23,360 nucleotides of DNA from an uncultured Collinsella sp. (GCA_958346935.1 CATVTM010000028.1:1-23360); one strand, 5' to 3'. Positions 6,672 to 14,641 are shown, counted from the first letter of the stretch. A program made the numbers and translations. The notes: a model not told the origin generated them from the letters alone.

Positions 6672-8894
6672 ATGAAGATCATCAAGCGCAGCGGCACCGA
6701 GGTTGTCTTTGACATCGATAAGATCGTCAATGCCATCCGCGCCGCAAACTTGGAGGTCGAGGAGAGCTCTCGTCTTACCGACCGCCAGGTGGTTTACGCG
6801 GCACAAAACGTCGCCGAGGCATGCGAGAACGCGGGCCACACCGTGTCGGTCGAGGAGATTCAGGATCTGGTCGAGGACGAGATCATGCGTCTCGACTGCT
6901 ACGAGGTCGCTCGCCATTACATCATCTATCGCTATGTTCAGAGCCTGAAGCGCCAGAAGAACACGACCGACGACAAGATTCTGTCGCTGATTGAGTGCAA
7001 CAACGAAGAGGTCAAGCAGGAGAACTCCAACAAGAACCCGACCGTCAATTCCGTTCAGCGTGACTACATGGCCGGCGAGATCTCCAAGGACCTGACCCAG
7101 CGTGTGCTGCTGCCCCAGGAGATTGTGGATGCTCACAATGAGGGTCTGATCCACTTCCATGATTCGGACTACTTTGCCCAGCACATGCATAACTGCGACC
7201 TGGTGAACCTGGAGGATATGCTCCAGAACGGTACTGTTATCTCGGGTACGCTGATTGAGAAGCCGCACAGCTTCTCGACCGCCTGCAACATCGCGACGCA
7301 GATCATCGCCCAGGTTGCTTCCTCCCAGTATGGTGGCCAGTCGATTTCGCTGACCCATCTTGCCCCGTTCGTCGAGGTGAGCCGTCAAAAGATTCGCGTC
7401 GAGGTCGCCCGCGAGCTCGAGGAGCTCGGCGTTTCCGCATCTCCCGAAAAGGTCCGCGAGGTTGTTGAGGATCGCCTGCGTGACGAGATCCGTCGCGGCG
7501 TTCAGACGATTCAGTATCAGGTCGTGACCCTTATGACCACCAACGGCCAGGCGCCGTTCGTGACGGTCTTTATGTATCTTAACGAGGCCCGTACGCCTCA
7601 GGAGAAGCACGACCTTGCCATGATCGTGGAGGAGACGCTTCGCCAGCGCTACGAGGGCGTTAAGAACGAGGCCGGCGTATGGATCACCCCGGCATTCCCC
7701 AAGCTTATCTATGTACTCGAGGACGATAACGTTCACGAGGATTCCCCGTACTTCTACCTGACCCAGCTGGCTGCCAAGTGCACTGCCAAGCGTATGGTGC
7801 CCGATTACATCTCCGAGAAAAAGATGCGCGAGCTCAAGCTGTCGAAGGGCGAGACCGCGGGTAACGGCGACTGCTATACCTGCATGGGCTGCCGCAGCTT
7901 CTTGACGCCCGACCGCTCGGGCAACGGCTTTAACAACGTTGCCAACGCGCTAAACTACGACCCGAACAAGCCCAAGTACTATGGTCGCTTTAACCAGGGC
8001 GTCGTGACCATCAACCTGCCCGATGTCGCGCTGAGCTCGCATCAGGATATGGATAAGTTCTGGAAGATCTTCGACGAGCGCCTTGAGCTGTGCCACCGTG
8101 CCCTGCTGTGCCGTCATGAGCGCCTGATGGGTACGCTTTCTGACGCCGCACCGATTCTGTGGCAGTACGGCGCCCTCGCTCGTCTGAAGAAGGGCGAGAC
8201 GATCGACAAGCTGCTCGTGGGCGGTTACTCCACCATTAGTCTGGGTTATGCCGGCCTGTACGAGTGCGTCAAGTACATGACGGGCCACAGCCACACCGAG
8301 AAGGAGGGCACGCCGTTTGCCATGGCCGTCATGCAGCGCATGAACGACAAGTGCGCCGAGTGGAAGGCCGAAAGCGATATTGACTTCTCGCTGTACGGTA
8401 CCCCGCTTGAGTCGACGACCTACAAGTTCGCCAAGTGCCTGCAGCGTCGTTTTGGCATCATCCCGGGCGTGACGGACAAGGGCTACATCACCAACAGCTA
8501 CCACGTCCACGTGTCCGAGGAGATCGACGCCTTCGATAAGCTTAAGTTTGAGGGCATGTTCCAGCAGCTTTCGCCGGGCGGTGCCATCTCCTACGTCGAG
8601 GTTCCCAACATGCAGGACAACCTCAAGGCTGTCATTCGCGTGATGCAGTACATCTACGACAACATCATGTACGCCGAGCTCAACACCAAGAGCGACTACT
8701 GCCAGGTGTGCGGCTACGACGGTGAGATCAAGATTGTCGAGGATGACGGCAAGCTGGTGTGGGAGTGCCCTAACTGCGGCAACCGCGATCAGGAGAAGAT
8801 GAACGTCGCTCGTCGTACGTGCGGCTACATCGGTACCCAGTTCTGGAACCAGGGCCGAACCGAGGAGATCCGCGACCGCGTGCTGCATCTCTAA
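6672..8894 (+). CDS. nrdD: Anaerobic ribonucleoside-triphosphate reductase, class III
   Basis: The 740-residue glycyl-radical enzyme makes deoxynucleotides from ribonucleoside triphosphates without oxygen. Residues 1-95 form the ATP-cone allosteric domain, beginning KIIKRSGTEVVFDIDKI. The catalytic barrel follows, including CYTCMGCRSFLTPD. Near the end a zinc site is formed by Cys677, Cys680, Cys699 and Cys702 (CQVC and CPNC). The radical glycine is Gly718 in RRTCGYIGTQFWNQGR. Start: ATG 6672 with GAGG seven bases upstream; an upstream in-frame ATG at 6642 is less well placed. Its promoter carries NrdR boxes. The activase nrdG lies 426 bases downstream beyond two palindromes. The last codons form one arm of a long inverted repeat. 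Confidence 0.98.
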   Translation: MKIIKRSGTEVVFDIDKIVNAIRAANLEVEESSRLTDRQVVYAAQNVAEACENAGHTVSVEEIQDLVEDEIMRLDCYEVARHYIIYRYVQSLKRQKNTTDDKILSLIECNNEEVKQENSNKNPTVNSVQRDYMAGEISKDLTQRVLLPQEIVDAHNEGLIHFHDSDYFAQHMHNCDLVNLEDMLQNGTVISGTLIEKPHSFSTACNIATQIIAQVASSQYGGQSISLTHLAPFVEVSRQKIRVEVARELEELGVSASPEKVREVVEDRLRDEIRRGVQTIQYQVVTLMTTNGQAPFVTVFMYLNEARTPQEKHDLAMIVEETLRQRYEGVKNEAGVWITPAFPKLIYVLEDDNVHEDSPYFYLTQLAAKCTAKRMVPDYISEKKMRELKLSKGETAGNGDCYTCMGCRSFLTPDRSGNGFNNVANALNYDPNKPKYYGRFNQGVVTINLPDVALSSHQDMDKFWKIFDERLELCHRALLCRHERLMGTLSDAAPILWQYGALARLKKGETIDKLLVGGYSTISLGYAGLYECVKYMTGHSHTEKEGTPFAMAVMQRMNDKCAEWKAESDIDFSLYGTPLESTTYKFAKCLQRRFGIIPGVTDKGYITNSYHVHVSEEIDAFDKLKFEGMFQQLSPGGAISYVEVPNMQDNLKAVIRVMQYIYDNIMYAELNTKSDYCQVCGYDGEIKIVEDDGKLVWECPNCGNRDQEKMNVARRTCGYIGTQFWNQGRTEEIRDRVLHL

Positions 8895-9088
8895 TAACCA
8901 TCCCAGGCTGCCCCGTAGCGAGGCCCCGGACCTTTACTCGCTATTTCGGACAGTCCTGGCTCACGACGGAGGCGCCACTGGCGCCTCCTGTTCGTGCGGA
9001 ACTCATATCGAGCAAAGGTCCGGGGCCTCGCTACGGGGCAGCCAAGTTGACGTAGCTGAGATGCAGCACGCGGTCTGCTCACTCCTCG
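8861..9088. repeat. 228-base palindrome including the 3' end of nrdD
   Basis: Positions 8906-8935 and 9014-9043 are perfect 30-base inverted copies, extending inward by CTCG after one mismatch. At equal distances outside, GACCGCGTGCTGCATCTC (8874-8891, nrdD codons) recurs inverted at 9058-9075, and CGAGGAG (8861-8867) recurs inverted at 9082-9088. The two symmetric gaps of 14 and 6 bases do not pair. Near the centre, GGAGGCGCC/GGCGCCTCC (8968-8976 and 8980-8988) forms a 9-bp hairpin. The element starts inside nrdD and ends before the terminator at 9131. Possible origins are a non-autonomous mobile element or a replication template switch. Confidence 0.9.
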
Positions 9089-9130
9089 AAGTTCTTAGCG
9101 GAAATGAGTCGACTTGCAATAACGGTTTGC

Positions 9131-9163
9131 TTGCAGCAACGATTGAGCTGCAACAAATTTTTT
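9131..9163 (+). terminator. Intrinsic terminator between nrdD and nrdG
   Basis: TTGCAGC (9131-9137) pairs with GCTGCAA (9147-9153). The stem extends with TTTG/CAAA across a bulged C, and six Ts follow at 9158-9163. It probably ends most nrdD transcripts, implying a separate or attenuated supply for nrdG. Confidence 0.75.
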
Positions 9164-9182
9164 ATTGGACCTCGAACCCTAT

Positions 9183-9209
9183 ACTCGATGTTCGCTTCGT
9201 TCATTGAGT
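9183..9209 (+). repeat. Hairpin upstream of nrdG
   Basis: ACTCGATG (9183-9190) pairs with CATTGAGT (9202-9209), including one G-T pair, around an 11-base loop. It lies just upstream of the larger fold-back at 9221-9306. No promoter for nrdG is clear in this stretch. Confidence 0.5.
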
Positions 9210-9220
9210 GTCGCTCGCGA

Positions 9221-9306
9221 GGGGTCTGGAGTATATCGTTCCGCCCGCAGTTTCGCAGGCCAAAGGCCGAGAATGTTTGAGGACGGAATGATATACTCCA
9301 GACTCC
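9221..9306. repeat. 86-base fold-back next to the nrdG ribosome site
   Basis: Two 23-base arms (9221-9243 and 9284-9306) are inverted copies with two mismatches and include GTCTGGAGTATATC. They enclose a 40-base loop that contains GGCC-AAA-GGCC. The nrdG ribosome site AGGAAGG (9308-9314) begins one base after the right arm, so the structure could affect nrdG translation. It does not share sequence with the palindrome at 8861-9088. Confidence 0.88.
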
Positions 9307-9320
9307 CAGGAAGGTTACTT

Positions 9321-9902
9321 ATGAACTACGCGAACATTAAGTATTTCGACATTGCTGATGGGGAAGGCGTTCGTACTTCTCTGTTTGTGAGTGGGTGCCG
9401 TCGTGGGTGCAAGAACTGCTTTAACTCTGTCGCGTGGGACTTTGCTGCGGGCGAGCCGTTTGATCGCACCGTCGAGGACAAGATTATCGAGAGCCTCGAC
9501 CATCCCTTTATTGATGGCCTGACGATTCTGGGCGGGGAGCCTATGGAGCCCGAGAATCAGGCGGGGCTCGTTGATTTTGTCGAGCGTGTTCGCGCGGCCT
9601 ATCCAGTGAGCTCGGGGAAGACTGTTTGGTGTTTTACCGGCGATGTACTCGAGGAGCTTATGCCGGGAGGCCGCCACCATACCGAGGTCACGGACCGCAT
9701 CCTTGCCTGCCTCGATATGTTGGTGGATGGCCCGTTTGTTCAGGATCTGTACGATATCTCATTGCGTTTTAGGGGCTCGAGCAATCAGCGCGTGATTGAT
9801 ATGAACGCCACGCGCGCCCGTGCTGTGCGCGAGGGCGTTGCGCTTTGCGACGCTGTGGAGCTTTGGCGGGACGATCCGGTCTATTCGACCCATACTATGT
9901 AG
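9321..9902 (+). CDS. nrdG: Anaerobic ribonucleotide reductase activase
   Basis: The 193-residue radical SAM protein installs the glycyl radical on NrdD using S-adenosylmethionine and an iron-sulfur cluster. The CX3CX2C motif is CRRGCKNC (Cys26, Cys30, Cys33). GEGVRTSLFVSGC before it and GLTILGGEPM after it are typical of NrdG. Start: ATG 9321 with AGGAAGG six bases upstream; the reading frame is open back to 9165 but that part is palindrome sequence. Its partner nrdD is upstream, separated by a terminator and two fold-back elements, which is an unusually long and structured gap for this pair. folE follows after 66 bases. Confidence 0.96.
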   Translation: MNYANIKYFDIADGEGVRTSLFVSGCRRGCKNCFNSVAWDFAAGEPFDRTVEDKIIESLDHPFIDGLTILGGEPMEPENQAGLVDFVERVRAAYPVSSGKTVWCFTGDVLEELMPGGRHHTEVTDRILACLDMLVDGPFVQDLYDISLRFRGSSNQRVIDMNATRARAVREGVALCDAVELWRDDPVYSTHTM

Positions 9903-9968
9903 CTTGTGGCCGATGCCAAAGGGCGTGGTACCATAGCGCGAACGCAAAATCGGAAAAGTGAGGCCCAG

Positions 9969-10526
9969 ATGGTCGATCAGGAAAAAGTCGAGGCCGCCAT
10001 TAAGCTGTTGCTTGAGGGCATAGGCGAGGACCCAACTCGTGAGGGCCTGCTGGAGACCCCGGCGCGCGTTGCCCGTATGTATGGTGAGATCGCCGGTGGT
10101 ATGGACCAGAGTGCCGAGGAGCACCTGTCCAAAACCTTTGCCGTCGCTTCGAACGATTTGGTTATCGAGCGCGACATCACGTTTTACTCGCTGTGCGAGC
10201 ATCATCTGCTGCCGTTTTACGGCAAGGCTGCCATTGGCTATATCCCCAACGGCCGTGTCGCAGGGCTTTCTAAGCTTGCCCGCACGGTAGAGGTCTACGC
10301 CCGTCGTCTGCAGCTGCAGGAGCAGTTGTGCGCACAAGTTGCCGATGCCCTCATGGAGTATCTCGCTCCCCAGGGAGCGATTGTGCTCATGGAAGCTGAG
10401 CATATGTGCATGACCATGCGCGGCGTGCAAAAGCCTGGCACCAAGACCGTGACGCTCGCTCGTCGCGGCGTCTTTGAGGCCGATCCGGCGCTCGAGGAGC
10501 GATTCTTTAGGATGCTGGGACGCTAA
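9969..10526 (+). CDS. folE: GTP cyclohydrolase I
   Basis: The 185-residue enzyme converts GTP to 7,8-dihydroneopterin triphosphate, the first step of folate synthesis. Zinc ligands Cys76 and His79 lie in YSLCEHHLLPF, with the catalytic His78 between them, and Cys147 lies in EHMCMTMRG. The SKLARTVEVYARRLQLQE segment is also characteristic. Start: ATG 9969 with TGAGG about six bases upstream; an extension to 9906 lacks a ribosome site. It is the first gene of a tight folE-HD-folB cluster, with only two bases to the next gene. Confidence 0.97.
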   Translation: MVDQEKVEAAIKLLLEGIGEDPTREGLLETPARVARMYGEIAGGMDQSAEEHLSKTFAVASNDLVIERDITFYSLCEHHLLPFYGKAAIGYIPNGRVAGLSKLARTVEVYARRLQLQEQLCAQVADALMEYLAPQGAIVLMEAEHMCMTMRGVQKPGTKTVTLARRGVFEADPALEERFFRMLGR

Positions 10527-10528
10527 CT

Positions 10529-11110
10529 ATGAGAGTCGTCAACGACTTTACATCGAATACTGACGAGGGAACGCCGCGTCGCGGTTTTATGGCTTCGGGC
10601 CTGGCGCCTTTTGGTGCCATGCCTCGCATTGATTACATCTGTGCCAACGGTCTGTTCCGGCGGCACCTGGGCAGCATTGCACAGTTGGAATCGGGGCGCA
10701 TCTTCTGCCGCCACGGTATTGACCACCTGCTGGATGTCGCTCGCATTATGTGGATCAAGAATCTCGAGGAACAGCTCGAATTTGACCGCGAGGTCATCTA
10801 CGCCACGGCACTTCTTCACGATATCGGCAAAGATGAACAGTATGAATCGGGTATATCCCATGATGTTGCAAGCGAACGCGTCGCTGATGCGATTCTCGGC
10901 GGTATGCCCGATGACGTAGCGTTTGAGCCGGCCGATGCCGCAGCCATTAAGACGGCCATTCTGGGCCATCGAAAGCTGCGCGTGAACAGCCAACCGCTCG
11001 AGCGCCTGCTCTATGCAGCCGACAAAGCGTCGCGCGCCTGCTTTGCATGCCCCGCGCGCAATGCTTGCAACTGGAGCGATGATAAAAAGAACCTGTCGAT
11101 TCGCGTGTAG
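10529..11110 (+). CDS. HD-domain phosphohydrolase in a folate cluster
   Basis: The 193-residue protein has a metal-binding HD fold: His62/His66 in RHGIDHLL, His97-Asp98 in LLHDIGK, His111-Asp112, and Asp165 in YAADKASR. Right after it lies CFACPARNAC, a CX2CX5C cluster (Cys171, Cys174, Cys180) that could bind zinc or iron-sulfur. HD proteins hydrolyse phosphoesters. Lying two bases after folE and 43 before folB, it is a candidate for removing phosphates from dihydroneopterin triphosphate, a step whose enzyme is missing in many bacteria. That role is inference; nucleotide or cyclic-nucleotide hydrolysis is equally possible. ATG 10529 is the first start; Met21 or Met31 are alternatives because the first 30 residues look unstructured. 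Confidence 0.8.
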   Translation: MRVVNDFTSNTDEGTPRRGFMASGLAPFGAMPRIDYICANGLFRRHLGSIAQLESGRIFCRHGIDHLLDVARIMWIKNLEEQLEFDREVIYATALLHDIGKDEQYESGISHDVASERVADAILGGMPDDVAFEPADAAAIKTAILGHRKLRVNSQPLERLLYAADKASRACFACPARNACNWSDDKKNLSIRV

Positions 11111-11153
11111 TTAGTTTACGCGGTCGGGGTTCTAAACGAAGGAGACGATCGCG

Positions 11154-11639
11154 ATGAGCAACAAGAAACTGCCCGAGAATGCAACCAAGACTGAAGGCGC
11201 CGAGCTCGCCCGCCGTGGAAGGGGCGAAATATCCACCGCAACGGCGGTGCCCCACGTGAACTATGACGATCTGCGCCATGCCGACCGCATCACCGTTGAA
11301 GGTCTTGAGGTTTTTGCTAACCACGGCGTGTATCCCGAAGAGAACGCGCTGGGCCAGAAATTCATCGTGTCCTTGGTACTCTATGCTGACCTGCGTGCAG
11401 CGGGAGAGCACGATAACTTGGACGCCTCGATTGACTACGGCTCGGTGTGCCACGATGTCGATGGCTATCTGCGCGAGCATACGTTTAAGCTCATCGAGGC
11501 GGCAGCTGAAGGTACGGCCCAGATGCTGCTGCGCCGTTATCCCTCGCTGCTTGGTGTGCGCATCAAGCTCGATAAGCCGTGGGCGCCTGTTGGCCTGCCC
11601 TTGGCAAGCTGTGGCGTCGAGATCGAGCGTGTGCGCTAA
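11154..11639 (+). CDS. folB: Dihydroneopterin aldolase
   Basis: The enzyme cleaves 7,8-dihydroneopterin to 6-hydroxymethyl-dihydropterin and glycolaldehyde in folate synthesis. Family signatures are DRITVEGLEVFANHGVYPEE (catalytic Glu at 62 or 63) and the active-site Lys141 in LDKPWAP. It has 161 residues, about 40 more than usual. The extra N-terminal 42 residues are polar and look disordered. Start: ATG 11154 has GAAGGAGA upstream, so the extension appears genuine. The folP, folK and folC genes are not in the window. It ends six bases before the convergent metallopeptidase gene. Confidence 0.93.
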   Translation: MSNKKLPENATKTEGAELARRGRGEISTATAVPHVNYDDLRHADRITVEGLEVFANHGVYPEENALGQKFIVSLVLYADLRAAGEHDNLDASIDYGSVCHDVDGYLREHTFKLIEAAAEGTAQMLLRRYPSLLGVRIKLDKPWAPVGLPLASCGVEIERVR

Positions 11640-11645
11640 CCGGTT

Positions 11646-12422
11646 CTAATACGTCTCTATGGGTGGCTGCTTGAGCCGCTGCGACAGAGCCCTGTTGTTG
11701 GGGCAGTACGTGTCGAGCAGCGCGTGAAACCGATGATTGTGGCTCGGCTCGAGCAGGTGGACGAGCTCGTGGGCGACAACCATGTCAAGGCACTCGACGG
11801 GGTAGGCGGCAAGTTCTCGTGCGATGCGAATGGCGCCGGTTTTGGGCGTGCATGATCCCCAGCGCGTTTTCATGCTGCGCACGGAAACGCGGGAAACGGC
11901 GACACCCATTGCGATTTCGTATGCGTGCACCATATCACGCAGCGCCGATGTGACTTCGGACGTATAGAGCTGGTCAATATGGGCTTGGATCTCACTGGGC
12001 GTTAAGCCGTCGAGGGTCGCATTCCACTTGGCCTGCGGACGTTCGTCTGGCTCGTCGGCACCCATAAAACTTGCGAAGGTGGCCTGCTTGGGCCGCGGTG
12101 CGGGTGATGCAAAGTTGTGATCGAGTGCGTCCTGTACCGTGATGGGCTTGCCCCAAAGCGCAATGATGGACGAGGGGCTGAGCGGCTCTCGTGCCGTCGC
12201 CTGACGTTGCTCGCGCTGGGCAAGCCGGCTGATAATCCAGGCGCTGTTGCGCTTCACAAACGCTTCGATGCGCTCGCGACTGGCGCCGAGCGGTGCGCTG
12301 GCGTGGACCTCACCGCTCGATGTGACGCGTAGGTTGAAGTTCTTGACGCGCTTTTTGGTAACGACGACGGGGATGGGCGTCCCATGCGGTCGGGATACGG
12401 AAATCGTAAACTGCTGCGTCAA
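11646..12422 (-). CDS. YgjP-like M48-type metallopeptidase (DUF45)
   Basis: The predicted zinc-dependent peptidase of 258 residues has the zinc motif HELVHLLEPSHNHRFH near its C-terminus. It is preceded by the family's TRWGSCTPKTGAIRIA block and an N-terminal beta-rich segment (VVVTKKRVKNFNLRV). No signal peptide is seen. I prefer a TTG start at 12422, because GAAGGA lies exactly six bases upstream. An in-frame ATG at 12455 would add 11 residues but lacks a ribosome site. It follows the M19 dipeptidase on the same strand, 74 bases downstream, so the two may form a peptidase operon. The cellular substrate is unknown for this family. Confidence 0.85.
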   Translation of the reverse strand: MTQQFTISVSRPHGTPIPVVVTKKRVKNFNLRVTSSGEVHASAPLGASRERIEAFVKRNSAWIISRLAQREQRQATAREPLSPSSIIALWGKPITVQDALDHNFASPAPRPKQATFASFMGADEPDERPQAKWNATLDGLTPSEIQAHIDQLYTSEVTSALRDMVHAYEIAMGVAVSRVSVRSMKTRWGSCTPKTGAIRIARELAAYPVECLDMVVAHELVHLLEPSHNHRFHALLDTYCPNNRALSQRLKQPPIETY

Positions 12423-12496
12423 AAGCGGTCCTTCAGATTGGGGACGGGCCGGCATGTCAACCGTTCGGCATGCCGACCTGCTCAAGGGATGTGAAA

Positions 12497-13510
12497 TTAA
12501 TAACGCTCAAAGAAGGCAAGCGCGTTGTCGCTGCAGAGCTTTTGCATCACGGTCTTGCCAAAATGCTTGGAAAGCATGTTCTGGAACTCGGGCATCTTGC
12601 TGGCATCGGAGAGGAAAGCGGGCACCGTGGCACCGTCCCAGTCGCCGCCGAGTGCGATGACGTCCTCGCCGCCCAGGTCGAGCCAGTGCTCGATATGTGC
12701 CGCCAGCTGGTCGAAGGTGACGTCTGCGGCGGTCTTGTCGGTTGCGTCGTTGGAAAGGAACTCGCTGCAGTAGTTGAGGCCGACGATACCGCCCATGTCG
12801 CGAATGGTGCGGAACTGGTCGTCGGTAAGGTTGCGTTTGACGCCGCAAACCGCACGGGAGTTGGAGTGGCTGGCGACGAAGGGACGCGTGGCGTGGGCGA
12901 CAACCTCGTCAAAGCACTCATCGTTGAGGTGGGAGACGTCGAGTACCATGCCGGCGTGCTCCATCTGCGTAAGTGCCTCGATGCCGGCGCCGGTGAGGCC
13001 GGCGTGGGTGTCGTGGCCGCTCGCGAGCGGCCCCTGCGCATTCCAGCTGAGTGACGACATAAGCACGCCCAAGCTCTTGAGCACTTCGATCAGCGCGGGG
13101 TCCTCGGCAAAGAACGTGGCGTTTTCGATGGTGTGGATGCAAGCGACCTTGCCGTCCTTGAGCGCGGGGCGAATGTCTGCGGCGCTGCGCACGTTGACCA
13201 TACGGTCGTGGTTGAGCATTGCCTGGCCGCTCATATGCGCCATGATCTGCGCCTGGAAGCGCGCGGCGTGGGCGGTGGGAATCTCGTCGGGGACAAACGT
13301 GGCGAAGCACTGTGCCCACGGCGTGTTGCCGATCTTTGCGAGCGAGATGGCACAGGCGTTACCCTCGATGAGGTCGAAATCTTGCGGATGCGTTTCGTCG
13401 CCGGGGAAATAACCGTCGGTGCCGGCGGTAAAGCGCAGGTCGAGATCGAGCGTGGCCCAGCCGATTCGGTCGGCGGTGTCGCAGTGTAGGTCAAATACGG
13501 GATATGCCAT
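12497..13510 (-). CDS. Membrane dipeptidase family (M19) peptidase
   Basis: The 337-residue zinc hydrolase belongs to the renal-dipeptidase family, which cleaves dipeptides, including ones with D-residues. Metal ligands are visible as FDLHCDT (His9, Asp11), HTIENATFF (Glu) and the histidines in DVSHLND and ASHSNSRAV. It lacks a signal peptide, so it is probably cytoplasmic and may salvage imported or wall-derived dipeptides. Start: ATG 13510 with GGAGG five bases upstream; an in-frame ATG at 13540 is out of reach of that site. It is divergent from the FKBP gene, sharing a 120-base intergenic region. Confidence 0.93.
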   Translation of the reverse strand: MAYPVFDLHCDTADRIGWATLDLDLRFTAGTDGYFPGDETHPQDFDLIEGNACAISLAKIGNTPWAQCFATFVPDEIPTAHAARFQAQIMAHMSGQAMLNHDRMVNVRSAADIRPALKDGKVACIHTIENATFFAEDPALIEVLKSLGVLMSSLSWNAQGPLASGHDTHAGLTGAGIEALTQMEHAGMVLDVSHLNDECFDEVVAHATRPFVASHSNSRAVCGVKRNLTDDQFRTIRDMGGIVGLNYCSEFLSNDATDKTAADVTFDQLAAHIEHWLDLGGEDVIALGGDWDGATVPAFLSDASKMPEFQNMLSKHFGKTVMQKLCSDNALAFFERY

Positions 13511-13630
13511 GGTTCCTCCGGTTGCAGCGTTTCTTTGCAAACTGTCTTCAAATTGTATGACTAGGGTATAGTTAGCGCCATATGTTCATGGCGGCCCGTG
13601 TTGTGCGCCGCCCTTATCACGGAGGTTTCC

Positions 13631-14059
13631 ATGTCCAACCAGGGCAAGAAGGTCAAGACTCATTATCGCGGCACGCTCGACGACGGCACGCAGTTCGATA
13701 GCTCCTACGATCGCGGTGAGCCGCTGGAGTTCACCTGCGGCGCCGGCCAGATGATCAAGGGCTTCGACGCCGCTGTTGTCGACATGCAGGTGGGTGAGAA
13801 GAAGACCGTGCACATTCCTGCTGCCGATGCCTACGGCGAGCACAATCCCGAGATGGTTCTGACCTTCCCGGCCGAACAGGTTCCCAACATCGAGCAGATT
13901 GAGAAGGGCATGAAGCTCTTCTTGTCCACGCCGAGCGGTATGCCCGTCCCCGCCGTGGTCATCGATGTAACGCCCGAGGCCGTGACGCTCGACGCCAACC
14001 ACGAGCTGGCCGGTAAGGACCTCAACTTTGATATCGAGCTCGTCGAGGTCGAGGGTTAG
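13631..14059 (+). CDS. SlyD-type FKBP peptidyl-prolyl isomerase
   Basis: The 142-residue cytoplasmic protein combines an FKBP core (KVKTHYRGTLDDGTQFDSS, GAGQMIKGFDAAVVDM) with the inserted chaperone flap typical of SlyD. Near the end it has NHELAGKDLNFDIEL, also a SlyD signature. It lacks the histidine/cysteine-rich metal-binding tail of E. coli SlyD. Start: ATG 13631 with GGAGG upstream; the upstream extension to 13598 has none. Only three bases separate it from a UreE-like nickel chaperone gene, so the two are probably translated from one message. Elsewhere SlyD helps deliver nickel to hydrogenase, which makes this pairing suggestive. Confidence 0.92.
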   Translation: MSNQGKKVKTHYRGTLDDGTQFDSSYDRGEPLEFTCGAGQMIKGFDAAVVDMQVGEKKTVHIPAADAYGEHNPEMVLTFPAEQVPNIEQIEKGMKLFLSTPSGMPVPAVVIDVTPEAVTLDANHELAGKDLNFDIELVEVEG

Positions 14060-14062
14060 AGT

Positions 14063-14641
14063 ATGCCTGAACGCTTGGTTTCGACGACATGCTTGGGAAA
14101 TCTCAACGATCCGTCCTATGAACTCCTGCTTCGCCGGAAGTTGGGCGGCGTCTTTGAAGTTGACGATCTGCTGCTCGATTGGGACCAGGCTGATGTATAC
14201 GCGTTTGTGGGCGTGACGGAGCTGGGGCGCACGGTCGATGTTCGGCTGGATACTGCCGACGGCGGTCGTCTTGCCGACGGCGACGTGCTCGCCATTGACC
14301 GTTCGGGCATGGTGCCCGTGGCGGTTGTCGTGCGCTTGCGCAGCGCCGAGGTTTATTTGGTCGAAGTTGACCGCATGGACCCGATTGCGCTCGCGCATTC
14401 GTGCTGGGAGATCGGCAACATGCATGCGCCGCTCTTCCGGGGCGACTCGGACGAGCATACTGTGCGCATGTATACGCCGGTGCAGCCTGTTTTGGGCCGC
14501 ATGCTCCGGGGTGTCGAGGGTGTTCGGCTCTCGCTGGTTACCCGTGAACTCGATGCGGACCGGCGCTTTGCGTCGAGTGCGGCGGAGGTCGTCGTGAGCA
14601 TGGCTCCCGACTTTACCATCGTAAAAAAGGCGCGCGGCTAA
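14063..14641 (+). CDS. Orphan UreE-like nickel metallochaperone
   Basis: The 192-residue protein resembles urease accessory protein UreE. An N-terminal beta-rich domain (to about residue 100) contains LADGDVLAIDRSG. The C-terminal metal-binding domain starts DPIALAHSCWEIGNMHAPLF and continues RMLRGVEGVRLSLVTREL. His121 in GNMH corresponds to the conserved nickel-binding histidine of the family. The histidine-rich tail found in some UreE proteins is absent. No urease structural or other accessory genes are in the window. It follows the SlyD-type gene by three bases and precedes a HAD phosphatase. A role in nickel delivery to another enzyme, such as a hydrogenase, is inference. The N-terminal third matches UreE less clearly. 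Confidence 0.8.
   Translation: MPERLVSTTCLGNLNDPSYELLLRRKLGGVFEVDDLLLDWDQADVYAFVGVTELGRTVDVRLDTADGGRLADGDVLAIDRSGMVPVAVVVRLRSAEVYLVEVDRMDPIALAHSCWEIGNMHAPLFRGDSDEHTVRMYTPVQPVLGRMLRGVEGVRLSLVTRELDADRRFASSAAEVVVSMAPDFTIVKKARG

Noticed and set aside
8819..9082. Two overlapping ORFs on opposite strands whose translations look alike
   Set aside because: The likeness results from the palindrome at 8861-9088, not from duplicated genes.
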